From positions 1 to 32,806 of the forward strand of contig PXDE01000528.1 in the NCBI GenBank assembly GCA_003566475.1: a stretch of DNA of 32,806 nt, given 5' to 3'. The stretch is from PVC group bacterium (GTDB taxonomy: Bacteria > Verrucomicrobiota > Kiritimatiellia > SS1-B-03-39 > PXDE01). Position 1 is the stretch's first letter, and the number at the start of each line of letters is the position of its first letter. The notes beneath the pieces are model-generated. The model did no database searches. It was not told the DNA's origin and saw nothing but the letters and a program-made list of their open reading frames with translations. Made by a program: the position numbers and the translations under genes. Shown one piece after another: positions 1 through 6,584 of the stretch.

Positions 1-40
1 CTACGGCGCGGTGCGAAAGGCCCGGAGGGCGGCGACATGA
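1..40 (+). CDS. rnfD: C-terminal end of a gene, probably rnfD (partial)
   Basis: An open frame enters the window from the left and reads YGAVRKARRAAT before a TGA at 38-40. That stop overlaps the rnfG ATG as ATGA, which is typical of coupled genes inside rnf operons. Rnf operons usually carry rnfD immediately before rnfG, and a basic C-terminal tail after the last helix fits an RnfD membrane subunit. Twelve residues cannot prove identity, so the name rests on gene order alone. Confidence 0.5.
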   Translation, partial: YGAVRKARRAAT

Positions 41-738
41 GCGAGCCCGCCGTCCCCGCCGCCCCGCCCATGCCCTCGCCCCTCCGGCTTGTGGGCACCC
101 TGGGGCTCATCGCCATGATCTCCGGCTTTCTCATCGTGCTCGTGGTCGAGGCCACCCGCGAGCCCATCGCCCGCAACCACCGCGTGGCCCTGGAGCGGGC
201 GGTGTTCACCGTGCTTCCGGGCGCGGTCAGCCGGGCCAATTTCCTCCTCGATGACGACGGGCTGGTCCGGCTCGACGACGAGGACATCGCCGGGGCCAAC
301 CTGTTCGCGGGCTATGCCGCCGACGGATCGCTGGTCGGTGTGGCCCTGCCCGCCAGCGACCGCGGCTACGCCGGCGAGATCCGCATGCTCTACGGCTACG
401 ACCCCGCCCGGGAGTCCATCATCGGCTTCACCGTGCTCCAGAGCTCCGAGACGCCCGGGCTGGGCGACAAGATCGGCCACGACCCCGCCTTCCTGGCCAA
501 CTTCGAGGCGCTCTCGGTCGCGCTCAACGAGAACCGCACCGCCCTTGAACACGACATCGTCAACGTGAAGCCCGGCACGAAGGCGCATCCCTGGGAGATC
601 GACGGCATCTCCGGGGCCACCGTCTCCTCCGCCGCCGTGGCCCGCGGCCTCCACGCCAGCGCCACCCGCTGGCTGCCGATGCTGGACCCGCACCGTGATG
701 AACTCCAGGCAGGTGGTATGGAGGGCCAGGGACGATGA
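37..738 (+). CDS. rnfG: Rnf complex subunit G, FMN-binding
   Basis: This is the subunit of the ion-translocating ferredoxin:NAD oxidoreductase that carries a covalently attached FMN on the outer face of the membrane. The 233 residues show one N-terminal membrane helix (about 16-38) followed by an FMN_bind domain. The flavinylation motif DGISGATVSS lies at 189-198, with Thr195 the expected FMN acceptor; attachment needs an ApbE-type flavin transferase not seen here. The conserved stretch SSETPGLGDKI is also present. A GGAGGG ribosome site lies 7 bases before the ATG, which overlaps the preceding stop. RnfG and NqrC are homologues; RnfG is preferred because the neighbouring RnfA and RnfE are clearly Rnf-type. 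Confidence 0.93.
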   Translation: MSEPAVPAAPPMPSPLRLVGTLGLIAMISGFLIVLVVEATREPIARNHRVALERAVFTVLPGAVSRANFLLDDDGLVRLDDEDIAGANLFAGYAADGSLVGVALPASDRGYAGEIRMLYGYDPARESIIGFTVLQSSETPGLGDKIGHDPAFLANFEALSVALNENRTALEHDIVNVKPGTKAHPWEIDGISGATVSSAAVARGLHASATRWLPMLDPHRDELQAGGMEGQGR

Positions 739-1039
739 AGGCGGCCGTGATGAGGTGGGATGCGGGATCCGACTTCGCCAAGGCGCTTCGTCGGACAGGT
801 CGTGGGATGTGGGGGGCCAATCCGCGTTCCTCCCCGACCTCTGTGGTCCGACTCCCCTCATTCGCGTCCCCTCTCACTACGCTCCCCCAGAACGTTGCCC
901 GCCCGCGCAGACCTTTCGCCATCCCAACTCCTCCCTCTGTGAACCTCCGTAACCTCTGCGGCCTCTGTGGTTCGCTTGGTTGTGGCCGTAAGCCGAACTG
1001 GGTCCATTCGCGGTTCCCCTTCCGGAAGGCGAGGTCGCC
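739..1039 (+). other. 301-base repeat-bearing spacer inside the rnf operon
   Basis: rnfG and rnfE are normally adjacent or overlapping. Here the gap has no convincing gene on either strand. It holds a TCCGAC...GTCGGA repeat (766-800), short GGGATG heptamers on both sides of it, and a word-like stretch around 940-985 built from variants of CCTCTGTGAACC and CCTCTGTGG. It looks like a site where interspersed repeats accumulated. Transcription through it is presumably needed for rnfE and rnfA, as I see no good promoter. Confidence 0.6.
766..800. repeat. Interspersed 35-base inverted repeat, copy 1
   Basis: The element begins GATCCGACTTCGCCAAGG and ends CGCTTCGTCGGACAGGT. Its outer arms TCCGAC and GTCGGA pair. 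The same element with four base differences occurs at 6104-6138 after the sulfatase gene, so it is dispersed and not specific to rnf. Confidence 0.75.
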
Positions 1040-1678
1040 ATGACCGCCCAGCCCAAGCGCCTCGACTGGGACACCTTCACCGAAGGGCTCTGGAAGGAGA
1101 ACCCGGTGTTCGTGATGATGCTCGGGCTCTGCCCGTCCATGGCCGTCAGCAACACGGCCGTCAACTCCCTGGCCATGGGCCTGGCCAGCACCTTCGTGCT
1201 GGTGGGGGCCTGCCTGCTGGTCTCGCTGCTGCGCAAGCTCATCCCCAAGCAGGTGCGCATCGCCTCCTACATCATCATCATCGCCACCTTCGTGACCATC
1301 GTGGACTACCTGATCCACGCCATCAGCCTTGACCTCTACCGGGCCCTGGGCGCGTTCATCCAGCTTATCGTGGTCAACTGCGTCATTCTGGGCCGGGCCG
1401 AGGCCCATGCCTCCAAGCACCCGCCAGTCCCGGCCGTGATCAACGCGTTCGGCATGGGGCTGGGCTTCACGGTGGCTCTGCTGGCCATCGGCTCGGTGCG
1501 CGAGATTCTGGGCTTCGGCACTCTGTTCGGGATGTCGCTGTTCGGGCCGTCGTTCCAGCCCTGGGCCGTGTTCATTCTGCCTCCGGGCGGATTCTTCGTG
1601 CTCTCGCTCTGGCTGGTGCTGTTCTCGTTCGCCCGGCGCCGCCGGACCCGGACCCTGGAGGCCGCCCATGTCAGTTGA
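1040..1678 (+). CDS. rnfE: Rnf complex membrane subunit E
   Basis: RnfE is one of the two pseudo-symmetric integral subunits that, with RnfA, form the membrane core holding an iron-sulfur centre and the ion path. The 212 residues contain about six hydrophobic helices. Family landmarks are the N-terminal KENPVFVMMLGLCPSMAVS, with the conserved cysteine of the half-site, and LIVVNCVILGRAEAHASK in the middle. The length matches the family. The C-terminal basic tail RRRRTRT is probably cytoplasmic. The gene follows a repeat-filled gap and its last 11 bases overlap rnfA. Confidence 0.95.
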   Translation: MTAQPKRLDWDTFTEGLWKENPVFVMMLGLCPSMAVSNTAVNSLAMGLASTFVLVGACLLVSLLRKLIPKQVRIASYIIIIATFVTIVDYLIHAISLDLYRALGAFIQLIVVNCVILGRAEAHASKHPPVPAVINAFGMGLGFTVALLAIGSVREILGFGTLFGMSLFGPSFQPWAVFILPPGGFFVLSLWLVLFSFARRRRTRTLEAAHVS

Positions 1679-2249
1679 ATCCCCGGCGCTCATCTTCCTG
1701 AACGCCTTCCTCATCAACAACTTCGTGCTCGCCCTGTTCCTGGGCCTCTGCCCGTTCCTGGGGGTCTCCAACAAGCTCAAGACCGCCCTGCCCATGGGGG
1801 CCGCGGTGATCTTCGTCATGCTGGTGGCCTCGGTCTGCGCCTACGGGATCAACCTGCTCCTGGTCCGCTTCCAGATCGAGTACCTGCGCCTCATCGCCTA
1901 TATCGCGGTCATCGCCTCGGCGGTGCAGCTCGTGGAGATGACGGTCAAGAAGTTCAGCCCCGCCCTGTTCCGGATGCTGGGCATCTTCCTGCCCCTCATC
2001 ACCACCAACTGTGCCATCCTGGGCATGGCCCTGTTCCAGACCGCCAACGAGTACAACTTCGTCCAGAGCCTGGCCTTCAGCCTGGGAGCGGGGGCGGGGT
2101 TCACCCTGGCTCTGGTCCTCATGGCCGGCCTGCGCGAGCGGCTGGACCTGGCCGACGTGCCCGATGTGTGCATGGGGGCCGCCATCGCCATGATGCTGGC
2201 CGGACTGCTCTCCCTCGCCTTCATGGGCTTCGCGGGGCTGGGCGGATGA
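1668..2249 (+). CDS. rnfA: Rnf complex membrane subunit A
   Basis: RnfA pairs with RnfE in the membrane core of the Rnf complex. The 193 residues are hydrophobic with about six helices and two cysteine half-sites, NNFVLALFLGLCPFLGVS near the start and LPLITTNCAILGMALF in the middle. These residues match RnfA more closely than NqrE, which argues for Rnf over NQR. The ATG lies inside the rnfE end (11-base overlap) and the stop overlaps the next ATG as ATGA, so the genes are tightly coupled. In clostridial-type operons rnfB would follow; here a small cysteine-containing protein takes that place. Confidence 0.96.
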   Translation: MSVESPALIFLNAFLINNFVLALFLGLCPFLGVSNKLKTALPMGAAVIFVMLVASVCAYGINLLLVRFQIEYLRLIAYIAVIASAVQLVEMTVKKFSPALFRMLGIFLPLITTNCAILGMALFQTANEYNFVQSLAFSLGAGAGFTLALVLMAGLRERLDLADVPDVCMGAAIAMMLAGLLSLAFMGFAGLGG

Positions 2250-2470
2250 GCCTGACCCCCTACCTCGCCGCCGCCGGCCTCATCCTCGGCCTGCTTCTGG
2301 CCTGGGTGACCGTCCAGCAATGGGCCCGCCGCTTCGCCGCCCGCCACCCCGAGTTCGGCCCTCACCGCGAACGCGCCGGCTGCGGCCTCGCCTGCCCCTG
2401 CGATGCCGACGAGCCGTGCCCGAACGGGAGGCGGAAACCGGAAGGTGGAAACCGCATGACGGAAACCTGA
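2246..2470 (+). CDS. Small membrane protein with four cysteines, NqrM-like
   Basis: A 74-residue protein starts in an ATGA overlap with the rnfA stop, so it is almost certainly translated with the complex. It has one N-terminal helix (about 5-25), a short basic stretch, and four cysteines at 46, 50, 52 and 58 (AGCGLACPCDADEPC). This resembles NqrM (DUF539), a one-helix protein with a CxC-type cluster that supplies iron to the NqrD/NqrE centre, which is homologous to the RnfA/RnfE centre. I infer a similar maturation role. It is too short and lacks the ferredoxin motifs for RnfB. The last codons and the stop lie inside a heptamer repeat array, so the C-terminal tail GGNRMTET is repeat-derived. 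Confidence 0.7.
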   Translation: MSLTPYLAAAGLILGLLLAWVTVQQWARRFAARHPEFGPHRERAGCGLACPCDADEPCPNGRRKPEGGNRMTET

Positions 2471-2501
2471 AGGCTGAAACCTGAAACCTGAAGGCGGAAC
2501 G
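2432..2501 (+). repeat. In-phase 7-base repeat array overlapping the end of the NqrM-like gene
   Basis: Ten consecutive 7-base units run without a phase break, mostly variants of CGGAAAC, CTGAAGG and CTGAAAC. The stop codon of the upstream gene (2468-2470) lies within the array. Such tandem heptamers resemble the STRR repeats known from cyanobacteria. Confidence 0.8.
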
Positions 2502-2510
2502 CCGGGCCTC

Positions 2511-2573
2511 CTGAACTCTAACCTCTGACTACTGACCACTGAAACGCGAAACCTGAAGGTTGAACCCTGAACA
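2511..2573 (+). repeat. Second in-phase 7-base repeat array
   Basis: Nine heptamer units follow, including CTGAACT, CTGACTA, CTGACCA, CTGAAAC, CTGAAGG and CTGAACA. The phase is shifted by two bases from the array at 2432-2501. The stretch from here to the reductase start (2574-2975) has no gene, only more repeats and one REPIN. Confidence 0.75.
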
Positions 2574-2642
2574 CTTCTGCCCTGATACACCCATGCACGT
2601 TGTCCCCTACAAACCACGGCTCGCCAGCAGGATGACCCAGAC

Positions 2643-2771
2643 GTGGCACGGTGCTTCCAGCCCGTGCCCGAGCGAGGCAAGATCCCGGATCGACCGTGGT
2701 TGGCGGAAACGCTCTTCATGGACCGGTCGGGACCAAACCTCGCTCGGCTCCGGGCAAGATGCCCGGGCCAC
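2643..2771 (-). repeat. REPIN-like element, copy A
   Basis: Two 26-base imperfect palindromes in inverted orientation bound a spacer of about 77 bases. The left one begins GTGGCACGG and ends CCCGTGCC. The right one, read on the other strand, begins GTGGCCCGGGC and ends GCCCGGAGCC. Each starts with GTGG at its outer edge, fitting the GTRG tetranucleotide of REP sequences. The ends match four complete copies around the RAYT gene at 6585-7187, but the spacer differs. A GC hairpin follows at about 2778-2793, as after copies C and F. Confidence 0.8.
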
Positions 2772-2842
2772 GGGGCGCCGCCTCGCGGCGGCCTCACTTC
2801 GTCAATCTTACTTCGTCAATCGTCAACCTTCGGTTTCCGCGG

Positions 2843-2884
2843 ATCCCGCATCCCGCATCGCGTATCGCGTATCCCGGATCGTGC
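2843..2884 (+). repeat. Six-unit heptamer array, ATCCCGC type
   Basis: Six in-phase 7-base units, variants of ATCCCGC and ATCGCGT, stand between REPIN copy A and the reductase gene. The reverse complement resembles the GGGATGT units at 6221-6241, which also stand next to a REPIN, so the two elements seem to travel together. Confidence 0.75.
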
Positions 2885-2934
2885 CACCCGTCTCACCCCT
2901 CATCCGACTGGACCCGGCGGTTCAGCGGCCTGCT

Positions 2935-2955
2935 CTGAACCCTGAACCCTGAACA
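2935..2955 (+). repeat. Three-unit CTGAACC heptamer array
   Basis: Three in-phase units (CTGAACC twice, then CTGAACA) end 20 bases before the reductase ATG. The same CTGAACA unit ends the array at 2511-2573, so the REPIN-containing stretch 2574-2934 is bracketed by related heptamers. Confidence 0.7.
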
Positions 2956-2975
2956 CTCCCCCCCCGAGGTACCTA

Positions 2976-3836
2976 ATGAAAGTCACCGAATACGACATCA
3001 GCCATCCCTACCAGGCCACAGTCGAGCGCAACGAGCGGATCACCCCCGAGGACGCGGCGGAGGTGCGGCACCTCGTGCTGAGCATCCCCGACGCCACCTT
3101 CACCTACATGGAGGGGCAGAGCATCGGGGTGCTGGCCCCGCCGCCGCCCGACTTCGGCAATCCCCACCACCTCCGCCTGTACTCCATCGCCAACTCCCGC
3201 CAGGGAGAGCAGGGCGACCTGTCCGAGATCTCGATCTGCGTGCGCCGCTGCTTCTACATCGACGAGGTCAGCGGCGAGCGGCATCCCGGCGTGGCCTCGA
3301 ACTACCTGTGCGACCGGCAGCCCGGCGACGCGGTGGAGATCACCGGTCCTTACGGGCGGCAGTTCATGGCCCCCAAGGATCCCACCTGCAACATTCTCAT
3401 GATCGGGGTGGGCACGGGCATCGCCCCCTTCCGGGCCTTTCTCAAGCACATCTACGAGGAGCGCAAGGAGTGGAAGGGCAAGGTGCGGCTGTTCTACGGG
3501 GCCAAGACCGGCGTGGAGCTTCTGTACATGAACGACCAGAAGGACGACCTGAGCCTGTATTACGACGAGGAGACGTTCAAGGCGTTCCAGGCGCTGAGCA
3601 AGCGACCCGCCTTCGACGAGCCGCCCGCCATGGAGCAGACCCTGAAGGACAACGCGCACGAGGTGTGGGGGCTCATCCAGGATCCCAAGACGCACGTCTA
3701 TGTGGCCGGGCTCTCCAGCCTCGAGGCCACCCTCGACCGCCTGCTCGCCTTCATGGTCGGCACCCCCGAGGCCTGGCAGGCCAAGAAGCAGGAGCTGATC
3801 GCGCAGCGGCGCTGGGCGACGCTCTTCTACGACTGA
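2976..3836 (+). CDS. Plant-type ferredoxin-NAD(P)H reductase
   Basis: The 286-residue FAD flavoprotein should move electrons between NAD(P)H and ferredoxin or flavodoxin. FAD is bound by RLYSIANS (67-74) and the GVASNYL segment near 105-111. The NAD(P) domain opens with IGVGTGIAPFRAF (143-155), followed by RLFYGAKTGVELLY and later HVYVAGL. It lacks the transmembrane anchor and 2Fe-2S domain of NqrF, so it is a soluble reductase. The C-terminus RRWATLFYD has an aromatic residue next to last, as FNRs often do near the flavin. It follows the rnf genes on the same strand after a 505-base repeat-filled gap, suggesting but not proving a link with Rnf. Choice of NADP or NAD cannot be read with confidence. 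Confidence 0.85.
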   Translation: MKVTEYDISHPYQATVERNERITPEDAAEVRHLVLSIPDATFTYMEGQSIGVLAPPPPDFGNPHHLRLYSIANSRQGEQGDLSEISICVRRCFYIDEVSGERHPGVASNYLCDRQPGDAVEITGPYGRQFMAPKDPTCNILMIGVGTGIAPFRAFLKHIYEERKEWKGKVRLFYGAKTGVELLYMNDQKDDLSLYYDEETFKAFQALSKRPAFDEPPAMEQTLKDNAHEVWGLIQDPKTHVYVAGLSSLEATLDRLLAFMVGTPEAWQAKKQELIAQRRWATLFYD

Positions 3837-3875
3837 GCGGGCGGTGGGTTGAGCCCAGGCGGGCGCTGGGAGGTG

Positions 3876-3895
3876 CCGGGCGAAGCTTCGTCCGG
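3876..3895. terminator. 20-base near-palindrome after the reductase gene
   Basis: CCGGGCGAAGCTTCGTCCGG is self-complementary except for one pair of positions and lies 40 bases after the reductase stop. It could form a hairpin that ends rnf-reductase transcripts, but no T-run follows, so a dispersed repeat or a protein site is equally possible. A related GAAGCTTCG core recurs near 3962. Confidence 0.35.
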
Positions 3896-4141
3896 GAGGG
3901 TGGGCTATTGTCTAGAAGGCGGCGGCGGGGTGGAGGGTTTAGGCATGGAGGGCGAGGTCGAAGCTTCGCCATAGAAGAGGGGGAGAGGGGGGCGCCCGAA
4001 ACCGCCTCCCGTAGCCGCGGCCGCCCAGGCCGTGGGCGCCAGTGGGAACGCGGCCGAAACCGCGCCTGCGACGGAGATTCGCAGAGGGAGAACCGCGAAT
4101 GAACGCCAATGGACGCGAATGCGGCCAGGCCGGCCGAAGCT

Positions 4142-4231
4142 GAGCCCCGAAGGGGCGATTCAGACCAGCCCAGGGCGAAAGCCCTGGGGCTCCGCGCGCG
4201 CAACGACGACGAGCCCTGAAGGGGCGATTCA
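4142..4231 (+). repeat. Direct repeats around a GAAA-loop hairpin
   Basis: A 21-base sequence starting GAGCCCCGAAGGGGC and ending GATTCA occurs at 4142-4162 and again, with one change, at 4211-4231. Between them, at 4169-4188, an 8-base-pair stem CCCAGGGC/GCCCTGGG closes a GAAA loop. The GNRA-like loop suggests structured RNA or a selected repeat. Similar hairpins appear at 32063-32081 and 32103-32120. Confidence 0.7.
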
Positions 4232-4658
4232 ACGGGCGCCATGGACCTCCGGCCCCATCTCGCGCCTGCTGCGGAGCTTCCCGCAAGTAGGTCGGCCATT
4301 CCTGCGTGCCGGGGCGAAGCGTCTGCGCGAAGCCTGGGCTGACCCTCTGGGAACGAGACGAGTCAGAAACCGAGAATTCCCGCCACATTCCGTCGCATCC
4401 GTGGCGCAACAACCTTCCGGATGACACCGCAAGGGTCAGGCAGGAATGCCCGACCTACACGCGCGCCACCCCGCGCCGCCACCAAGCACAGGCCCCCTAA
4501 TCCCACGCCCCAAGTGCCCCGCGCTTGCATCCGCTTGCCCGGACCCGGCACACTGGGCCACACCGCATCCCCCCGTGCGCCCGCTTCGCAGATGACAGGG
4601 CCTTCGGCACCCACCTATCCACCCATCCACCCATCCATCCCCACTAGGAGCCCCCACC

Positions 4659-6095
4659 ATGCGCGAGCCTGCCGACCGGCCCAATGTCATCCTCATCAAT
4701 TGCGACGATCTCGGCTACGGCGATGTGGGGTGCTACGGGTCGGACATCAATGCCACCCCGGCGCTGGACCGGCTGGCCGCCGAGGGGATGCGGTTCACGG
4801 ACTTCTACATGGCCGCGCCGGTGTGCTCCCCGTCGCGGGCGGGCATGCTCACCGGGTGCTATCCCCGGCGCATCGGCATGGACGCCTACGGGCCGGACCG
4901 GCTTCCGGTGCTGTTTCCGGGCGACGCCTGGGGGCTGCATCCGGACGAGATCACGGTGGCCCGTCTTCTCCGGGATCAGGGCTACGCCACCAAGCTGGTG
5001 GGCAAGTGGCACGTGGGCGACCAGCCCGAGTTCCTGCCCACCCGGCACGGATTCGACGCGTTCTACGGGCTGCCCTACAGCAACGACATGGGCATGCAGA
5101 TCCAGTGGCCGGGCTATCCGCCGCTGCCGCTGATCGAGAACGAGACCATCCTCCAGGAGCAGCCCGACCAGGCCGGGCTCACCGAGCGGTATGTCGAGCA
5201 GAGCGTCCGGTTCATCCGCGAGCATCGGGACGAGCCGTTCTTCCTCTACCTGGCCCACATGTACGTCCATGTGCCGCTGTTCGTGCCCGAACACTTCCTG
5301 AAGAGCGCCCGCAACGGACCCTATGGGGCGGCGGTGGAATGCATCGACTGGGCGATGGCGGTGCTCGCCCATGAGCTGAGCCGCCTCGGCCTGGACCGCA
5401 ACACCATCGTCATCTTCACCTCGGACAACGGCAGCAACGGCCGGGACGGGGGCAGCAACGCCCCGCTCCGGGGCCGGAAGGCCACGACCTGGGAGGGCGG
5501 GCAGCGCCTTCCCTGCATCGTGCGCTGGCCGGGCATGGTTCCGGCCGGCACCACCTGCTCGGAGCTGACCACGGCCATGGATTTCCTGCCCACGCTGGTG
5601 AATCTGGCAGACGGGCAGGTTCCCGACGACCGCATCCTCGATGGGCGCGATGTGGGGGCGCTGTGGAGGGGCGAATCCGGAGCCCGTTCGCCGCACGAGG
5701 CCTTCTTCTACTACCGGCGCGACGAGCTGGAGGCGGTGCGCGACGCGGAGTGGAAGCTGCACCTGACCACCGGCGAGCTGTACAACCTCCGTCAGGATAT
5801 CGGCGAGACCACGGACGTGGCCGCGGCGAATCCGGAGGTGGTGGCCCGGCTCCAGGGCCTGGCCGACGGGGCCCGGGAGGATCTGGGAGACCATCGCACC
5901 GGAGCCGAAGGGGCCAACTGTCGGCCTTGTGGCGTGGTGGCCGACCCCCGGCCGCTCACCGAGTACCGCGAGGACCACCCCTACATCGTGGCCATGTACG
6001 ACACCGGCGGCATCCCCCGGCCCCGTGCCGAACAGGTGGCCAGCCCGGGGCCGAGCTTCAGGCGGCCGGTGATCGGGCCGAGGAGAGGGGATTAG
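4659..6095 (+). CDS. Sulfatase, arylsulfatase-type, formylglycine-dependent
   Basis: The 478-residue enzyme should hydrolyse a sulfate ester; the natural substrate cannot be told. The signature CSPSRAGMLTG starts at Cys56, the residue that must be converted to formylglycine. Other family landmarks are NVILINCDDLGYGDVG (9-24) with the calcium-binding Asp pair at 16-17, GKWH at 115-118 and TSDNGS near residue 255. No signal peptide is visible, which is unusual for a polysaccharide-directed sulfatase and suggests a cytosolic substrate or another export route. No maturase or anaerobic sulfatase-maturing enzyme gene is in the window. The tail RPRAEQVASPG onward looks disordered. Confidence 0.93.
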   Translation: MREPADRPNVILINCDDLGYGDVGCYGSDINATPALDRLAAEGMRFTDFYMAAPVCSPSRAGMLTGCYPRRIGMDAYGPDRLPVLFPGDAWGLHPDEITVARLLRDQGYATKLVGKWHVGDQPEFLPTRHGFDAFYGLPYSNDMGMQIQWPGYPPLPLIENETILQEQPDQAGLTERYVEQSVRFIREHRDEPFFLYLAHMYVHVPLFVPEHFLKSARNGPYGAAVECIDWAMAVLAHELSRLGLDRNTIVIFTSDNGSNGRDGGSNAPLRGRKATTWEGGQRLPCIVRWPGMVPAGTTCSELTTAMDFLPTLVNLADGQVPDDRILDGRDVGALWRGESGARSPHEAFFYYRRDELEAVRDAEWKLHLTTGELYNLRQDIGETTDVAAANPEVVARLQGLADGAREDLGDHRTGAEGANCRPCGVVADPRPLTEYREDHPYIVAMYDTGGIPRPRAEQVASPGPSFRRPVIGPRRGD

Positions 6096-6103
6096 GGATT
6101 GGG

Positions 6104-6138
6104 GATCCGACTTCGCGAAGACGCTTCGTCGGACAAGT
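6104..6138. repeat. Interspersed 35-base inverted repeat, copy 2
   Basis: This matches the element at 766-800 in 31 of 35 positions and starts GATCCGACTTCGCGAAG. It lies just after the sulfatase stop and follows a short GGGGATT heptamer run. As a hairpin after a gene it could act as a terminator, though no T-run follows. Confidence 0.7.
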
Positions 6139-6220
6139 CTGGGGATTGTTGGGAGTGGTCAGTCGCCGCCACTGAATCCTAGGTTCATCCGGATGAGGGG
6201 TGAGACGGCTGGCGTGGTGT

Positions 6221-6241
6221 GGGATGTGCGATGTGGGATGT
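6221..6241 (+). repeat. GGGATGT heptamer run next to a REPIN
   Basis: Three in-phase units (GGGATGT, GCGATGT, GGGATGT) precede REPIN copy B by 14 bases. They are preceded by a GATGAGGGGTGAGACGG word at about 6192-6208 whose reverse complement occurs near 2893-2909 beside REPIN copy A. Confidence 0.65.
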
Positions 6242-6255
6242 GGGCCGGTCCCCCC

Positions 6256-6386
6256 GTGGCCCGGGCTTCTAGCCCGGAGCCGGCGCGAGGTTCGGTGCCG
6301 GGCTGACCATGATCAGCGAAACCGCCAGGCCATGGTCGTCTCGGGAACTGCTCTCGCTCAGGCACGGGCTGGAAGCGCCGTGCCAC
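6256..6386 (+). repeat. REPIN-like element, copy B
   Basis: A palindrome starting GTGGCCCGGGCTTC (6256-6281) and an inverted partner ending GCGCCGTGCCAC (6361-6386) enclose a 79-base spacer. It is nearly identical to copy C over its whole length. The two are joined by a 14-base linker starting GTCTGCGGC. Confidence 0.85.
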
Positions 6387-6400
6387 GTCTGCGGCGTCCC

Positions 6401-6532
6401 GTGGCCCGGGCTTCTAGCCCGGAGCCGGAGCGAGGTTCGGTGCCGGGCTGACCATGATCAGCGAAACCGCCAGGCCATGGTCGTCTCGGGAACTGCTCTC
6501 GCTCTGGGCACGGGCTGGAAGCACCGTGCCAC
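6401..6532 (+). repeat. REPIN-like element, copy C
   Basis: Same arrangement as copy B, with boundary palindromes at 6401-6426 and 6507-6532. Copies B and C are in tandem with a period of 145 bases, downstream of the RAYT gene's 3' end. The spacer shares its sequence with B but not with E and F. Confidence 0.85.
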
Positions 6533-6542
6533 GTCAGGCCCG

Positions 6543-6559
6543 CCGCCGCGAAGCGGCGG
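6543..6559. repeat. GC-rich hairpin beside the RAYT gene, copy 1
   Basis: CCGCCGCGAAGCGGCGG forms a 7-base-pair stem with a GAA loop, 25 bases beyond the RAYT stop codon. The same 17 bases recur at 7589-7605 in the same relation to REPIN copy F and near the oppC-like stop. It may serve as a terminator for the minus-strand RAYT gene. Confidence 0.65.
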
Positions 6560-6584
6560 TTCTCCAATCCCGCCCGCGCAGCCC

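Larger units (their letters stand above)
3837..4658. other. 822-base gap without genes, filled with repeats
   Basis: No frame here has a recognisable protein. The region carries a 20-base near-palindrome (3876-3895), a second GAAGCTTCG core near 3962, a word-like CGCGAATG/CGCCAATG stretch near 4093-4123, a hairpin repeat (4142-4231), TCGGCCATTCCTGC and TCAGGCAGGAATGCCCGAC elements near 4291 and 4437, and CCACCCAT octamers just before the sulfatase. A ribosome site AGGAG lies 8 bases before the sulfatase ATG. Confidence 0.65.

Noticed and set aside
560..1819. A 419-codon minus-strand open frame over rnfG, rnfE and rnfA
   Set aside because: It is antisense to three clearly recognised genes and its composition is that of shadow frames. 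Several more such frames (for example 14584-16899, 25890-27812 and 30271-31608) were dropped for the same reason.
2643..2771. REPIN copy A as a rho-independent terminator for the rnf genes
   Set aside because: It lies over 170 bases after the last rnf stop, lacks a T-run, and matches dispersed copies found elsewhere in the window.
3837..4658. tRNA or other structured RNA genes in the long gap before the sulfatase
   Set aside because: I found no cloverleaf or TTCGAnnC-type T-loop arrangement. The structure present is explained by short repeat hairpins.
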